64,000 nucleotides of DNA. Source: UBA5216 sp043743335. Lineage in GTDB: Bacteria; Pseudomonadota; Gammaproteobacteria; Burkholderiales; SG8-41. The notes below the pieces were generated by a model. That model was not told the DNA's origin, searched no databases, and worked only from the letters and a program-made list of their open reading frames with translations. Position numbers and translations under genes: made by a program. The stretch lies in the NCBI GenBank assembly GCA_043743335.1, contig JAYTWR010000149.1:23186-87185 (forward strand), written 5' to 3'. Positions 32,764-40,659 of this stretch are shown here, piece by piece; within the stretch, counting starts at the first letter, position 1; every line of letters starts with the position of its first letter.

Positions 32764-33348
32764 ATGCCCGCCCGCCGGTTAATTCTGGCTTCCTCGTCGA
32801 TTTACCGGCGCAGCCTGCTTGACCGCCTAGGCCAGACTGTCGTGTGCGTCGCGCCCGATATCGACGAATCGCCACTGGCCCATGAGCGCCCGGCAGACAC
32901 CGCGCTGCGCCTTGCGCTGGCCAAGGCGCAAGCCGTCGCCAGCACGCACCCAAGCGCATTGATCATAGGCTCCGATCAAGTGGCCGAACGCAACGGTGCC
33001 CCCATCGGCAAGCCCGGCACCCACGCCAATGCCGTGCAGCAACTGCAAGCCATGCGCGGCAAACGCGTGGCCTTTCACACCGCGCTGTGCCTGCTCGACG
33101 CCGCCAGTGGCCGACATCAACGCGAAAACGTCATCACCACCGTGCATTTTCGCGATCTCAGCGACGCACAAATCGAAAGCTACCTGCAACGTGAAAAGCC
33201 CTACGACTGCGCCGGCAGCGCCAAAATCGAAAGCCTCGGCATTGCACTGGTTCACGGCATCCACTGTGACGACCCCACGGCCTTGATCGGCCTGCCGCTG
33301 ATCGCGCTGGTCAGCATGCTCAAGCGCGAAGGGGTAGAAGTTGTTTAG
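32764..33348 (+). CDS. Maf-family nucleotide pyrophosphatase (YceF-like)
   Basis: A 194-residue Maf/Ham1-fold pyrophosphatase, probably the YceF (7-methyl-GTP) subfamily. LILASSSIYRRSLLDRLG at the N-terminus, IIGSDQVAERNG with the catalytic Asp, and IGKPGTHANAVQQL follow. ATG 32764 is chosen because upstream in-frame residues derive from the AT-rich repeat. Divergent from yceD, as in many proteobacteria. Confidence 0.9.
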   Translation: MPARRLILASSSIYRRSLLDRLGQTVVCVAPDIDESPLAHERPADTALRLALAKAQAVASTHPSALIIGSDQVAERNGAPIGKPGTHANAVQQLQAMRGKRVAFHTALCLLDAASGRHQRENVITTVHFRDLSDAQIESYLQREKPYDCAGSAKIESLGIALVHGIHCDDPTALIGLPLIALVSMLKREGVEVV

Positions 33349-33371
33349 CCTTAAGCCAACGCGGCGAATAC

Positions 33372-33858
33372 CTTGTAACTATTTGATTTTATACGGATTT
33401 TTAACATCAACCAGCCAAGCCGCTGACACCTACCCCGCAAAAAGCATACGCCTCATACACGGCTACGCCTCCGGCAGTTCTATGGACCTCAACGCCCGAG
33501 CCGTCGCGCAAAAACTCGCCGAAGCGCTGGGTCAGCAAATCATCGAATGCTGCACGTGCCGTATCGCGGCGGCGGCACCACCGCCATCACCGATCTCGTC
33601 AGCGGCCGCGTCGATATGATGTGGAACAACCTCGCCTTCCTGCTGCCGCAGGTGCAAATCGGCAAACTCAAAGCGCTCGGCGTCACCGGCGTGCGCCGCA
33701 TCTCCAGCATCAAGCACGTGCCGACCATCGCCGAAAGCGGCCTGCCCGGCTATGAAATCGCTGGTTGGCAAGGCCTACTCGGCCCCGCTGCGCTGCCGAA
33801 AGACATCGTTGCGCGACCGCAAAGCGCGCTGGTGAAAATCTTTGCGCAACCTTGCTAG
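33372..33858 (+). pseudogene. TctC/Bug solute-binding protein remnant
   Basis: Two fragments of one gene. Up to about 33545 a frame reads TYPAKSIRLIHGYASGSSMD and ARAVAQKLAEALGQQII; the sequence then jumps, in a different frame, to MLHVPYRGGGTTAITDLVSG and on to TIAESGLPGYE, ending after ALVKIFAQPC at 33858. Compared with an intact TctC (as at 17185), roughly 100-120 central codons and the last 50 or so are missing. A border repeat lies at the 5' end. Not expected to make a functional receptor. Confidence 0.85.
33376..33388 (-). repeat. IHF-like border repeat 13 (maf / tctC remnant)
   Basis: The minus strand reads AATCAAATAGTTA, an exact match, 28 bp after the maf stop. Confidence 0.75.
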
Positions 33859-33879
33859 CAGAGCGCGCAAATGCCGCCG

Positions 33880-34164
33880 TCAATCCGCTTGAAAAAGCCG
33901 CTTGATAACGCGCCATCTCAAACCAAAATCCGCGTCGCTTTCAGGGAGTTGCCAAACGTCATGCAAATGATCCGGCATCACGCAATACGTAATACGTAAT
34001 ACGTAATACGCCAGCGAGCGGAATGCGTGGCCTGCCTGTGCAACCCAAAACGCATTGCGCAGGCGATCAATCTCCGTTACCCGCATGCGGCTTTCGCAAT
34101 CGGCAAGATTGACCGTGAAAAAGAATGTCCCACCCGAGGCGAGACTTCGTCGATAGCGCGACAT
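33880..34164 (-). pseudogene. REP-associated tyrosine transposase (RAYT) fragment
   Basis: The 94-residue N-terminal half of a Y1/IS200-like RAYT: MSRYRRSLASGGTFFFTVNL, then MPDHLHDVWQLP carrying the metal-binding HLH, and DADFGLRWRVIKRLF. The C-terminal half with the nucleophilic Tyr is missing; the frame stops 22 bp from the tctC remnant, which lost its 3' end too. A 7-bp tandem repeat just before the HLH motif encodes extra residues (YYVLRITY). Not functional as it stands. Confidence 0.8.
33984..34010. repeat. 7-bp tandem repeat in the RAYT fragment
   Basis: aatacgt is repeated three times plus aatacg. Three units equal 21 bp, so the frame is kept while about seven residues are inserted ahead of the HLH motif. 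Confidence 0.85.
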
Positions 34165-34176
34165 GAAGCACCGTTA

Positions 34177-34474
34177 TCACGCACGCTTGTTCGCGTGGGC
34201 ACGCTGCGCTTTGCCTGCCCTTGCTTGCTTCACCGCCTCAATGATCGCGATCTCGTGCTTTAAAAGATCATTGGCCAGCGCCGACACCGGCACCCCCTTG
34301 CGCCCCCTTGCGTTGTGCTAGGTGCGCAAGATACGCCTGCACCTCGGCATCCAGATACACCGGCAGATTAAGCTTTGCATTCGGTCGATAAAACTGCCCG
34401 CGCACCCCTCCTCTGAAATCGATCTCGGCAGGCATATCCCCATCATTGCTGGGGGGCTGGTTCGCTGCGCTCAT
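34177..34474 (-). pseudogene. antitoxin-like DNA-binding protein, frameshifted by a 10-bp duplication
   Basis: From ATG 34474 the frame reads PAEIDFRGGVRGQFYRPNAK and LPVYLDAEVQAYLAHLAQRKG, like the small BrnA/RHH-type antitoxins found with PIN or BrnT toxins. It then shifts and stops at 34268. Removing one copy of a tandem 10-bp repeat (34293-34312) restores VPVSALANDLLKHEIAIIEA, ending at 34177, the expected C-terminal RHH region. So the gene looks recently inactivated, or varies in phase. It follows the intact PIN gene. Confidence 0.75.
34293..34312. repeat. 10-bp tandem duplication causing a frameshift
   Basis: cccccttgcg occurs twice head to tail. On the minus strand this duplicates CGCAAGGGGG in the antitoxin-like gene and shifts the frame by +1. 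Confidence 0.85.
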
Positions 34475-34491
34475 CGCATCACTGGGTTGGT

Positions 34492-34920
34492 TCAATCGGC
34501 GCGGATCACCGCCAGCGCCTGCGCCGCCGGCACAATGCGCATGCCTCGACACTGCTTCAGATTCAGCAAATCCGAGTCGCCCGACACGATGGCGTCGGCT
34601 TGCGCCGAGAGCGCGCAGGCGATCACATGATCGTCATCGGCATCGGCGGTGACGATACCCTCGATGATTGCCGTTGCCGCAAAATTCACGATGGCGATAT
34701 AGCGGGCCACGCACCGATCCGCCGTTTCACCGCTGACGGTTAAGCGCTTGACCAACTTCGGATAAGCCAGCACCTCGCGCAACTCCGCCACCAGCACCGC
34801 GCTGGTGTAAAGCTCAGCGGCGCCATCAAGCGCCGCATCCAACAAGCGGCGTGGCGGGCCATTCCACAACAGCCCCGAAATAACCGTATTCGTATCCAGC
34901 ACCAGCCGCAGCGTGGGCAT
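34492..34920 (-). CDS. PIN-domain toxin-like ribonuclease
   Basis: About 142 residues from ATG 34920. PIN fold with acidic residues in LVLDTNTVISGLLW, VAELREVL, ADADDDHVIACAL and SGDSDLLNL, typical of the PIN-family toxin component of type II systems (TIGR00305-like). The start overlaps the stop of the upstream antitoxin-like gene (TGATG), implying coupled translation. Target RNA unknown. Confidence 0.88.
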   Translation of the reverse strand: MPTLRLVLDTNTVISGLLWNGPPRRLLDAALDGAAELYTSAVLVAELREVLAYPKLVKRLTVSGETADRCVARYIAIVNFAATAIIEGIVTADADDDHVIACALSAQADAIVSGDSDLLNLKQCRGMRIVPAAQALAVIRAD

Positions 34921-35165
34921 CAGCCCGTGCCGCGTTGGCGCCGCTCGGCACGATAAGCGCGCACCTCGGCCACGATCTCCTGCTCGATCTCGTCCGTGAG
35001 GGGTTCCGGCATGCGCGCCCACATCTCGCGTAACGACTCGCCAGCCCTGCGGCGCTCCTCCTGAGTGGCCAGAAAGCTCACAAAATCAGCCACCTGTCCC
35101 AAGCGTTCAGGCGACAGAATCTTTAACTTCTCAATCAGCGCTTCGGCAGTAATCGGGGCATTCAT
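34920..35165 (-). CDS. antitoxin-like protein upstream of PIN gene
   Basis: About 81 residues from ATG 35165 (MNAPITAEALIEKLKILSPE). Helical and charged, with VADFVSFLATQEERR and a C-terminal EIEQEIVAEVRAYRAERR. The N-terminal PERLGQVADFVSFL pattern resembles DUF2281/AbrB-like antitoxins of PIN toxins. Called antitoxin from the TGATG overlap with the PIN gene; no clear DNA-binding fold is recognised. GGAGG lies before the ATG. Confidence 0.75.
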   Translation of the reverse strand: MNAPITAEALIEKLKILSPERLGQVADFVSFLATQEERRRAGESLREMWARMPEPLTDEIEQEIVAEVRAYRAERRQRGTG

Positions 35166-35286
35166 GGGCAACCTCCTGAGCAGCGCTGTACGCCGCAAAA
35201 ACCAAACCCGAATCATCATACCACTCGCACCACCCCCCACGATCAGTCAGCGCGTAACCCGCCCTACGGGTTGCTCGGACGGCGAG

Positions 35287-37380
35287 CTACTTCAGCCGCA
35301 TCACCGCATCAACAGCTACCGCTCCGTGCCCGTCAACCCCCACAATCACCGGATTGATCTCCACCTCCGCCAGCCTATCCGCGTGATCGGCAATCAGCCA
35401 CGACACGCGGCTGACCGTATCGGCTAGCGCGTCAATATCGCACGCGGGTTTGCCGCGATAACCTTGCAGGATTTTCGCGCCCTTGAGGCGCAGCACGAGT
35501 TCTCGTGCGCTGGCCGCATCGAACGGCGCATAGGCACGCACCACGTCCTGAAACAGCTCGGCATACACGCCGCCCATGCCCAGCATGACCAACGGGCCGA
35601 ATGAGGGGTTGTTGAGCGCGCCGATGATGAACTCGACGCCAGTGGCCATTTCTTCCACCAGCCAGCCACGGATGCGCGCCGTGGGTTGATGCGCAGGCAC
35701 GGCCTGCTGCATCATCATAAGTGATTGTTTTAATTGAGTAATATTGGATATGCTAATACGCACGCCGCCGGCTTCGGTTTTGTGCGGCAAGTCGGGACTG
35801 ACGACTTTGAGTGCCACCGGAAAATTCAGCTCACAGCGTGCGAGCGCGGCCTCGTCGCCCGCCGCGATGAACATCCGCCGGGGCGTGGCGATGCCGTAAG
35901 CGGCTAGGCAAGCTTTGCCCTGCAATTCATCCACGCCGTCGGTGCCGTTCATCGGCAGCGGCTGTTTTGCGCAAGCGCGCACCGGCGCGCGCCGCACGGC
36001 GGCCCGCTCGCACTGGCGTGTGAAATGATTCAATGCCGCAGCGGCAAACACCAAGCGGCTCGGCGCTTCAAAACACGGCACGCCGCCGGCTTCTACCGTC
36101 GGCAACCACGATGCTGAGTCGTTGACGGCACCGGAGAGGCTGACGAGTATGGGCTTATCACTGGCGTTGGCATCGGTGACAAAATGCTCGGCCCACACGG
36201 GCGCGTCGCGCCCTGGATACGAGCGCAAAAACAGCATGTCCACGTTGGCGTCATCGAGCACAGCTTGTGTGGCTGCGCGAAACGCGGGTTCGTTTTGTGC
36301 GATGGCGGCGGTGATGTCGATGGGGTTCGCCATCGACGCAAAATCCGGCAGCACGGGTTTTAACGCTGCCAGTGTCGACGCGCTCATAGCCGGCAGCGCC
36401 AACTGCGCGCGCTCGCAGGCATCAGCCAGCAACACCCCTGCTCCGCCGCTGGCGGTGACGATCGCGGCTCGGTTGCCGCGCGGGCGTTTGCGCGAACGAA
36501 ACACGCGCGCGGCGTCAATCAAATCGTAAATTTCATGAATCTCAATAAAGCCGCCTTCACGAAACGCGTCACGATAATAATCGTAATCTTCAGTGAGATT
36601 GGCCGTGTGCGACACCGCTGCGCGACTACCGGCGTGCGTGTTGCCGACTTTCCACACCGCGATGGGCTTACCGATTTCGAGCGCGCGGCGGCCCAGCGCG
36701 CGCAGGCGTTTGCCGTCGCTGATGCCTTCCATGTACACCGCGATCAACTTGGTGGCTTCGTCGGCGAGAAAATACTCGATGAAATCCAGCGCACCCAAGC
36801 TGCTTTCATTGCCGGTAGAAACCATGTGGTCAAAGCCGATGCCAGCTTCTTGGCAGAACGTCATGATCGAATAGGCAAAGCCGCCGCTCTGCGAAATCAT
36901 CGCCACCGGCCCGCCGCGCCAATCGGTCTTGCGAAACGTCGCGCCGAATCCGGCAAACACGCGCGTGCGCAAATTCATCATACCGATGCAATTGGGCCCC
37001 ACCGCGCGTACGCCGGAGGTTTTAAGCGCCGCCTGTAATTGCGCTTCGAGCGCTGCACCCCGTTCGCCGATTTCGCGAAAGCCCGCGCTCAAAATCACCG
37101 CGTGGGTCATGCCGTTGCGCCCGCAGGCTTCGATGGCGCCGGGCACATCCACCGCCGGCACCGCGATGACCGCCAAATCACAGCGCTGCGGCAGCGCGTC
37201 GGGGCTGGCGTAACACGGCAAGCCGTTGATTTCGGTGTAGCGCGGATTCACCGCAAATACCTTACCGGCGTAGCCCTGATGCGTCAGCAAGTGCAGCGGC
37301 GCGCCACCCGGCCGACGCCTATCCTGCGTGGCGCCGACAATGGCCACGGATGACGGGTTGAACAGCGGCTCTAGTGACAT
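35287..37380 (-). CDS. NDP-forming acyl-CoA synthetase (acetate--CoA ligase family)
   Basis: A 697-residue fused enzyme. CoA-binding Rossmann domain (1-140, SSVAIVGATQDRRRPGG), flavodoxin-like ligase domain with the phospho-His (AAVSHTANL, about residue 265), and a C-terminal ATP-grasp domain (about 470-690, FPVALKVVSPDLPHKTEAGG). It interconverts an acyl-CoA and a free acid using ADP or GDP. Residues about 545-556 (ISNITQLKQSLM) are encoded by a border repeat, apparently an in-frame insertion. Acyl specificity unknown. Confidence 0.9.
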   Translation of the reverse strand: MSLEPLFNPSSVAIVGATQDRRRPGGAPLHLLTHQGYAGKVFAVNPRYTEINGLPCYASPDALPQRCDLAVIAVPAVDVPGAIEACGRNGMTHAVILSAGFREIGERGAALEAQLQAALKTSGVRAVGPNCIGMMNLRTRVFAGFGATFRKTDWRGGPVAMISQSGGFAYSIMTFCQEAGIGFDHMVSTGNESSLGALDFIEYFLADEATKLIAVYMEGISDGKRLRALGRRALEIGKPIAVWKVGNTHAGSRAAVSHTANLTEDYDYYRDAFREGGFIEIHEIYDLIDAARVFRSRKRPRGNRAAIVTASGGAGVLLADACERAQLALPAMSASTLAALKPVLPDFASMANPIDITAAIAQNEPAFRAATQAVLDDANVDMLFLRSYPGRDAPVWAEHFVTDANASDKPILVSLSGAVNDSASWLPTVEAGGVPCFEAPSRLVFAAAALNHFTRQCERAAVRRAPVRACAKQPLPMNGTDGVDELQGKACLAAYGIATPRRMFIAAGDEAALARCELNFPVALKVVSPDLPHKTEAGGVRISISNITQLKQSLMMMQQAVPAHQPTARIRGWLVEEMATGVEFIIGALNNPSFGPLVMLGMGGVYAELFQDVVRAYAPFDAASARELVLRLKGAKILQGYRGKPACDIDALADTVSRVSWLIADHADRLAEVEINPVIVGVDGHGAVAVDAVMRLK
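35718..35730 (-). repeat. IHF-like border repeat 14 (inside the acyl-CoA synthetase gene)
   Basis: The minus strand reads AAACAATCACTTA, one mismatch, with flank CAATATTACTCAATTA. It lies in mid-gene, in frame, in the ATP-grasp domain codons. Confidence 0.55.
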
Positions 37381-37392
37381 AACTAGTTGATT
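37380..37392 (-). repeat. IHF-like border repeat 15 (deacetylase / acyl-CoA synthetase)
   Basis: The minus strand reads AATCAACTAGTTA, exact, its final A being the first base of the synthetase ATG. The AT flank encodes the C-terminal LKNIQ and stop of the deacetylase. Confidence 0.75.
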
Positions 37393-38229
37393 TTATTGAA
37401 TATTTTTTAAGGAAAATTCTGTCGCTGCATCGCCCAGCCGCATGAACACTGCGCCGTTGTCCTTGAGCGTGCGAATCAGCTTTTCCAACACAATCATGCG
37501 ATGCCCGCGCCCGATCACGAAGGGGTGAAACGTGTAGGTGATGACGCCCCAATCGAGGTGATCGTGCAGATAGGTGTAATCGTCCGTCCAGTTTTGCAGC
37601 ACGTGATGCGCGTTCATATTGCCCTGCAAAATGGTGGTGTTGGTGCGCACGAATTCAAAATGCGGATAGTCGTCGAGTGACCAACTGATCGGCATTTCAA
37701 TCAACTTCGTTTCTGCGCCAAAAATCGCCGGCTGTTCGAGCGTGATGACGTCACCCTGCCGCACGTAATACGGCGTGTAGTCGTCGCCCATCATACTGCT
37801 GTCGTACGCAAAGCCGTGCTTGAGCAACAACGCTACTGAGTGCGGGGACAAATCCCACGACGGCGAGCGGTAGCCACGCGCATACGCGCCGGTGAGTTTT
37901 TTGATTTGCGCGTTGGCGCGGACGAGCCCGGCTTCTTCTTCATCGCCTGTCATCGCGGCGGGCGGCACGTGTGTCCAGCCGTGGTGGCCGATTTCGTGGC
38001 CGGCGTCAAACACGCGCTGGCATTGATCGGGGTAGGTTTCCAGTGTGTGGCCGGGAATGTACCAGCTAGACTGAATGCCGTATTTTTTCAGCAAATTCAG
38101 TATGCGCTGCGCCCCCACGTTTGCGCCAAACTCGCCGCGCGAGATCGGTGACGGCGACGTCATGCCGCGCGAAATAAAACCCGATAGGGCGTCGAAATCA
38201 AAAGTCAGGCAAGCAATGTGTTTTTTCAT
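37393..38229 (-). CDS. polysaccharide deacetylase family protein
   Basis: A 278-residue NodB-homology hydrolase. Motif 1 LTFDFDA, motif 2 HEIGHHGWTH with the metal His pair, motif 3 RGYRSPSWDLS, and the late ITYTFHPFVIGRGHR. Such cytosolic members without a signal peptide resemble PuuE-type or peptidoglycan-independent amidohydrolases rather than secreted chitin deacetylases. ATG 38229 (MKKHIACLTFDFD) is chosen over an upstream frame that runs through a 12-bp tandem repeat. Substrate unknown. Confidence 0.88.
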   Translation of the reverse strand: MKKHIACLTFDFDALSGFISRGMTSPSPISRGEFGANVGAQRILNLLKKYGIQSSWYIPGHTLETYPDQCQRVFDAGHEIGHHGWTHVPPAAMTGDEEEAGLVRANAQIKKLTGAYARGYRSPSWDLSPHSVALLLKHGFAYDSSMMGDDYTPYYVRQGDVITLEQPAIFGAETKLIEMPISWSLDDYPHFEFVRTNTTILQGNMNAHHVLQNWTDDYTYLHDHLDWGVITYTFHPFVIGRGHRMIVLEKLIRTLKDNGAVFMRLGDAATEFSLKNIQ

Positions 38230-38248
38230 GACGTTTCCGATGCGCTGT

Positions 38249-38284
38249 CGATGGGCATTACGATGGGCATTACGATGGACATTA
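38249..38284. repeat. 12-bp tandem array upstream of the deacetylase gene
   Basis: cgatgggcatta twice and cgatggacatta once, directly upstream of the minus-strand start at 38229. It occupies the likely promoter/leader region. Confidence 0.85.
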
Positions 38285-38428
38285 GCGTGATGCATTTTAG
38301 CCGGTTTCGCCACGACGGCTGTGCAGTACAGGCGTGTGGACTTGACCGGCTACGCGTGGTTCGAGATACTCGCTCGCGCTTCGGACGAGCCACACAATCG
38401 CGCCGTGGCGTACACCCTTGAAAAGCGC

Positions 38429-38456
38429 CATTCGACATCCGCCATCCGACATTCGC
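38429..38456. repeat. 14-bp tandem repeat upstream of the LLM gene
   Basis: cattcgacatccgc and catccgacattcgc in a row, then a partial third copy, 25-52 bp before the LLM start. Confidence 0.7.
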
Positions 38457-38480
38457 CATCCGCGCCACCAAGGACCACCA

Positions 38481-39572
38481 ATGAAGCTCGCTACATTCAT
38501 GATGCCGCTCCACCCGCCGGGTAAGAGCTATCCGCAATCGCTGCGCGAAGATCGCGAGGCCATTATTCTCGCCGACGAGCTCGGCTATGAAGAAGCCTAT
38601 GTCGGCGAACACGTCACCGACGCCGCAGAAACCGTCACGCACTGCATGACCTTTCTCGCCACGCTGATTCACGCCACCAAGCGCATTAAGCTCGGCACCG
38701 GCACTATCAATATTCCGACGTCGCATCCGGCGGCCATTGCCGCCCAGGTGGCGATGATGGATAACCTGCTCGAAGGGCGCTTCATCATGGGCATTAGCCC
38801 CGGCGGGCTGGCGTCTGACGCTGAGGTGTTCGGCAATCTGGACAAAGACCGCAACGCCATGTTTGTCGAGGGCATCAACATGGTGCTCAAGATCTGGGAA
38901 TCCGAGCCGCCGTATAACCTTGAAGGCAAATACTGGAAAGTCACCACCGAAAAAACCAGCATTCCTGAAATCGGTCAGGGCCGTATCCTGCGCCCGTTCC
39001 AGAAGCCGCATCCGCCTATCGTCGGCACGGTCGTGGCACCGTACTCGAAAGGCGTCATTGCGATGGCAGAGCGCGGCTGGCTGCCGATTTCAGCCAATTT
39101 TTTGATGCCCGCATGGGTGAAAACCCATTGGCCGAATTACGCCGAAGGCAAAAAAAATATCGGCCAGGTTGCCGATACCGCAGACTGGCGCATCGCCAAA
39201 AGTATTTTTGTCGCCGACGACGAAGCCACAGCGCAGCGCTACGGTAAATCGGCAGAAGGCCCGTATCACTTTTATTTCAAGCAACTGGTGCGCAAGCTGG
39301 TGGGCTTTAGCGGGCGCAGTAATTTATTCAAGGTCGATCAAAGCATGCCGGATTCGGCGATTACGCCAGAGTACGTCACCGACAAGCTGGTGCTCGCCGG
39401 CACGGTCAACAGCGTGGTCGATCAGATACTCGCGTTTCGTGAAGCCGTCGGCGACTTCGGCACGCTGGTTTACGCCTGCCACGACTGGATCGATCCGGCG
39501 CTGGGCAAGCGCAGCATGCAGTTGATGGCGGAGCAGGTGATGCCGAAGGTCAATGCGGCTCTGGGAAAATAG
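38481..39572 (+). CDS. LLM-class flavin-dependent monooxygenase
   Basis: A 363-residue bacterial luciferase-like protein using FMNH2 or F420. TIM-barrel segments: ADELGYEEAYVGEHVTD, RIKLGTGTINIPTSHPA, LEGRFIMGISPGG, and RPFQKPHPPIVGTVVAPYSK. ATG 38481 has AAGGA about 7 bp upstream. Similar proteins oxidise small ketones, sulfonates or aromatics; substrate not predictable. First of a plus-strand run with two Gfo/Idh/MocA dehydrogenases and an FAH-family enzyme. Confidence 0.9.
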   Translation: MKLATFMMPLHPPGKSYPQSLREDREAIILADELGYEEAYVGEHVTDAAETVTHCMTFLATLIHATKRIKLGTGTINIPTSHPAAIAAQVAMMDNLLEGRFIMGISPGGLASDAEVFGNLDKDRNAMFVEGINMVLKIWESEPPYNLEGKYWKVTTEKTSIPEIGQGRILRPFQKPHPPIVGTVVAPYSKGVIAMAERGWLPISANFLMPAWVKTHWPNYAEGKKNIGQVADTADWRIAKSIFVADDEATAQRYGKSAEGPYHFYFKQLVRKLVGFSGRSNLFKVDQSMPDSAITPEYVTDKLVLAGTVNSVVDQILAFREAVGDFGTLVYACHDWIDPALGKRSMQLMAEQVMPKVNAALGK

Positions 39573-39585
39573 AACAATCCATATA

Positions 39586-39598
39586 AATCAAGGAGTTA
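39586..39598 (+). repeat. IHF-like border repeat 17, overlapping a Shine-Dalgarno
   Basis: AATCAAGGAGTTA matches WATCARNNNNTTR exactly; its variable positions contain the AAGGAG ribosome site of the next gene. Confidence 0.6.
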
Positions 39599-39601
39599 CA
39601 T

Positions 39602-40600
39602 TTGTTAAACGTCGCAGTCGTCGGCATGGGTTGGTGGGGCAAAATCATTGTTCCGCTAATCAAGACCAGTGCAAAACTCAGTGTCACTACCGTCGTGGAA
39701 GTGAATGCACCGGCGATCGCGGATTTTGCGCAGGCGCAAGGCGTCAAAGTGGTTACCGATTTCAATGCCGTGCTGCGCGATCCGACAATACAGGCCGTGG
39801 TGCTGGCGACGCCGCACACGCTGCATACCGATCAAATCGTCGCTGCGGCCAACGCTGGCAAGCACATCTACTGCGAAAAGCCGCTGTCGATGACGCGCGC
39901 CGACGTGTTGCGCGCGATCCAATCGGTCAACGACAACAAGGTGGCGCTGGCGGTGGGCCACGAGCGGCGCTTTGAGCCGCCGATTATCGAGGCCATGCGC
40001 GTGATTCGTTCCGGCGAGCTGGGCGTGCCACTGCAAATCGAAGCCAATTTCAGCCAGGATAAATTTCTCACGCTGCCGGCCGATAACTGGCGGCTGTCTG
40101 GCAAAGAAGCGCCGGCCGGCCCGATGACGGCGACCGGCATTCATCTGCTGGATCTGTCGGTGGGCGTGTTTGGCGAGGCCGAGCGCGTGTTCGCCAGTTG
40201 CAAACAACTCGGCAGTCAGCTCGTCAACGGCGATACGCTGGCCATTCTGGTGTCGTTCAAAAACGGCGGGCATGCGCTGTTGAGCGCCATCCTCGCCACG
40301 CCGTTTGAAGGCCGCTTCGCGGTCTATTGCACCAAGGGCTGGATCGAGGTGCGCGACAAAACCCATCCCGAAGCACCGGAAGGCTGGACGCTCACCACCA
40401 CGCATCAGGGCGGCAAGCGCGAAGTGCGGGAATACGCCCCGGCGTCCACCGTGCTCGCCAATCTGGAAGCGTTTGCTGATGCCGCAGCGGGCCGCGCGCC
40501 CTACCCCGTGCCGCAGTCGCAGATGATTGCTAATATTTCCGCGCTGGAAGCCATTTTCAAATCTGCATCCAGTGGCGAAATCGTCGCGGTGGAATCGTGA
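39602..40600 (+). CDS. Gfo/Idh/MocA family oxidoreductase (first copy)
   Basis: A 332-residue NAD(P)-dependent dehydrogenase. The Rossmann segment VAVVGMGWWGK, the EKP motif (CEKPLSMTRADVL) and the C-terminal half with DKFLTLPADNW and GIHLLDLSVGVFGE are typical. Start is TTG, set by AAGGAG six bases upstream. A paralog at 41547 shares the unusual GWWGK loop, so they may act in one pathway. Substrate unknown. Confidence 0.9.
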   Translation: MLNVAVVGMGWWGKIIVPLIKTSAKLSVTTVVEVNAPAIADFAQAQGVKVVTDFNAVLRDPTIQAVVLATPHTLHTDQIVAAANAGKHIYCEKPLSMTRADVLRAIQSVNDNKVALAVGHERRFEPPIIEAMRVIRSGELGVPLQIEANFSQDKFLTLPADNWRLSGKEAPAGPMTATGIHLLDLSVGVFGEAERVFASCKQLGSQLVNGDTLAILVSFKNGGHALLSAILATPFEGRFAVYCTKGWIEVRDKTHPEAPEGWTLTTTHQGGKREVREYAPASTVLANLEAFADAAAGRAPYPVPQSQMIANISALEAIFKSASSGEIVAVES

Positions 40601-40632
40601 GCCATGCCACGCCGGTTTATAATACGCGTTAG

Positions 40633-40645
40633 TAACTATCTGATA
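40633..40645 (-). repeat. IHF-like border repeat 16 (before FAH gene)
   Basis: The minus strand reads TATCAGATAGTTA, exact WATCAR-type match, but the AT-rich flank is poor. Weakest of the exact matches; 14 bp before the FAH start. Confidence 0.45.
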
Positions 40646-40659
40646 CCGTTGGAGGTTGT

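Noticed and set aside
33984..34010. Possible CRISPR or REP array
   Set aside because: Units are only 7 bp, contiguous, without spacers; it is a simple tandem repeat.
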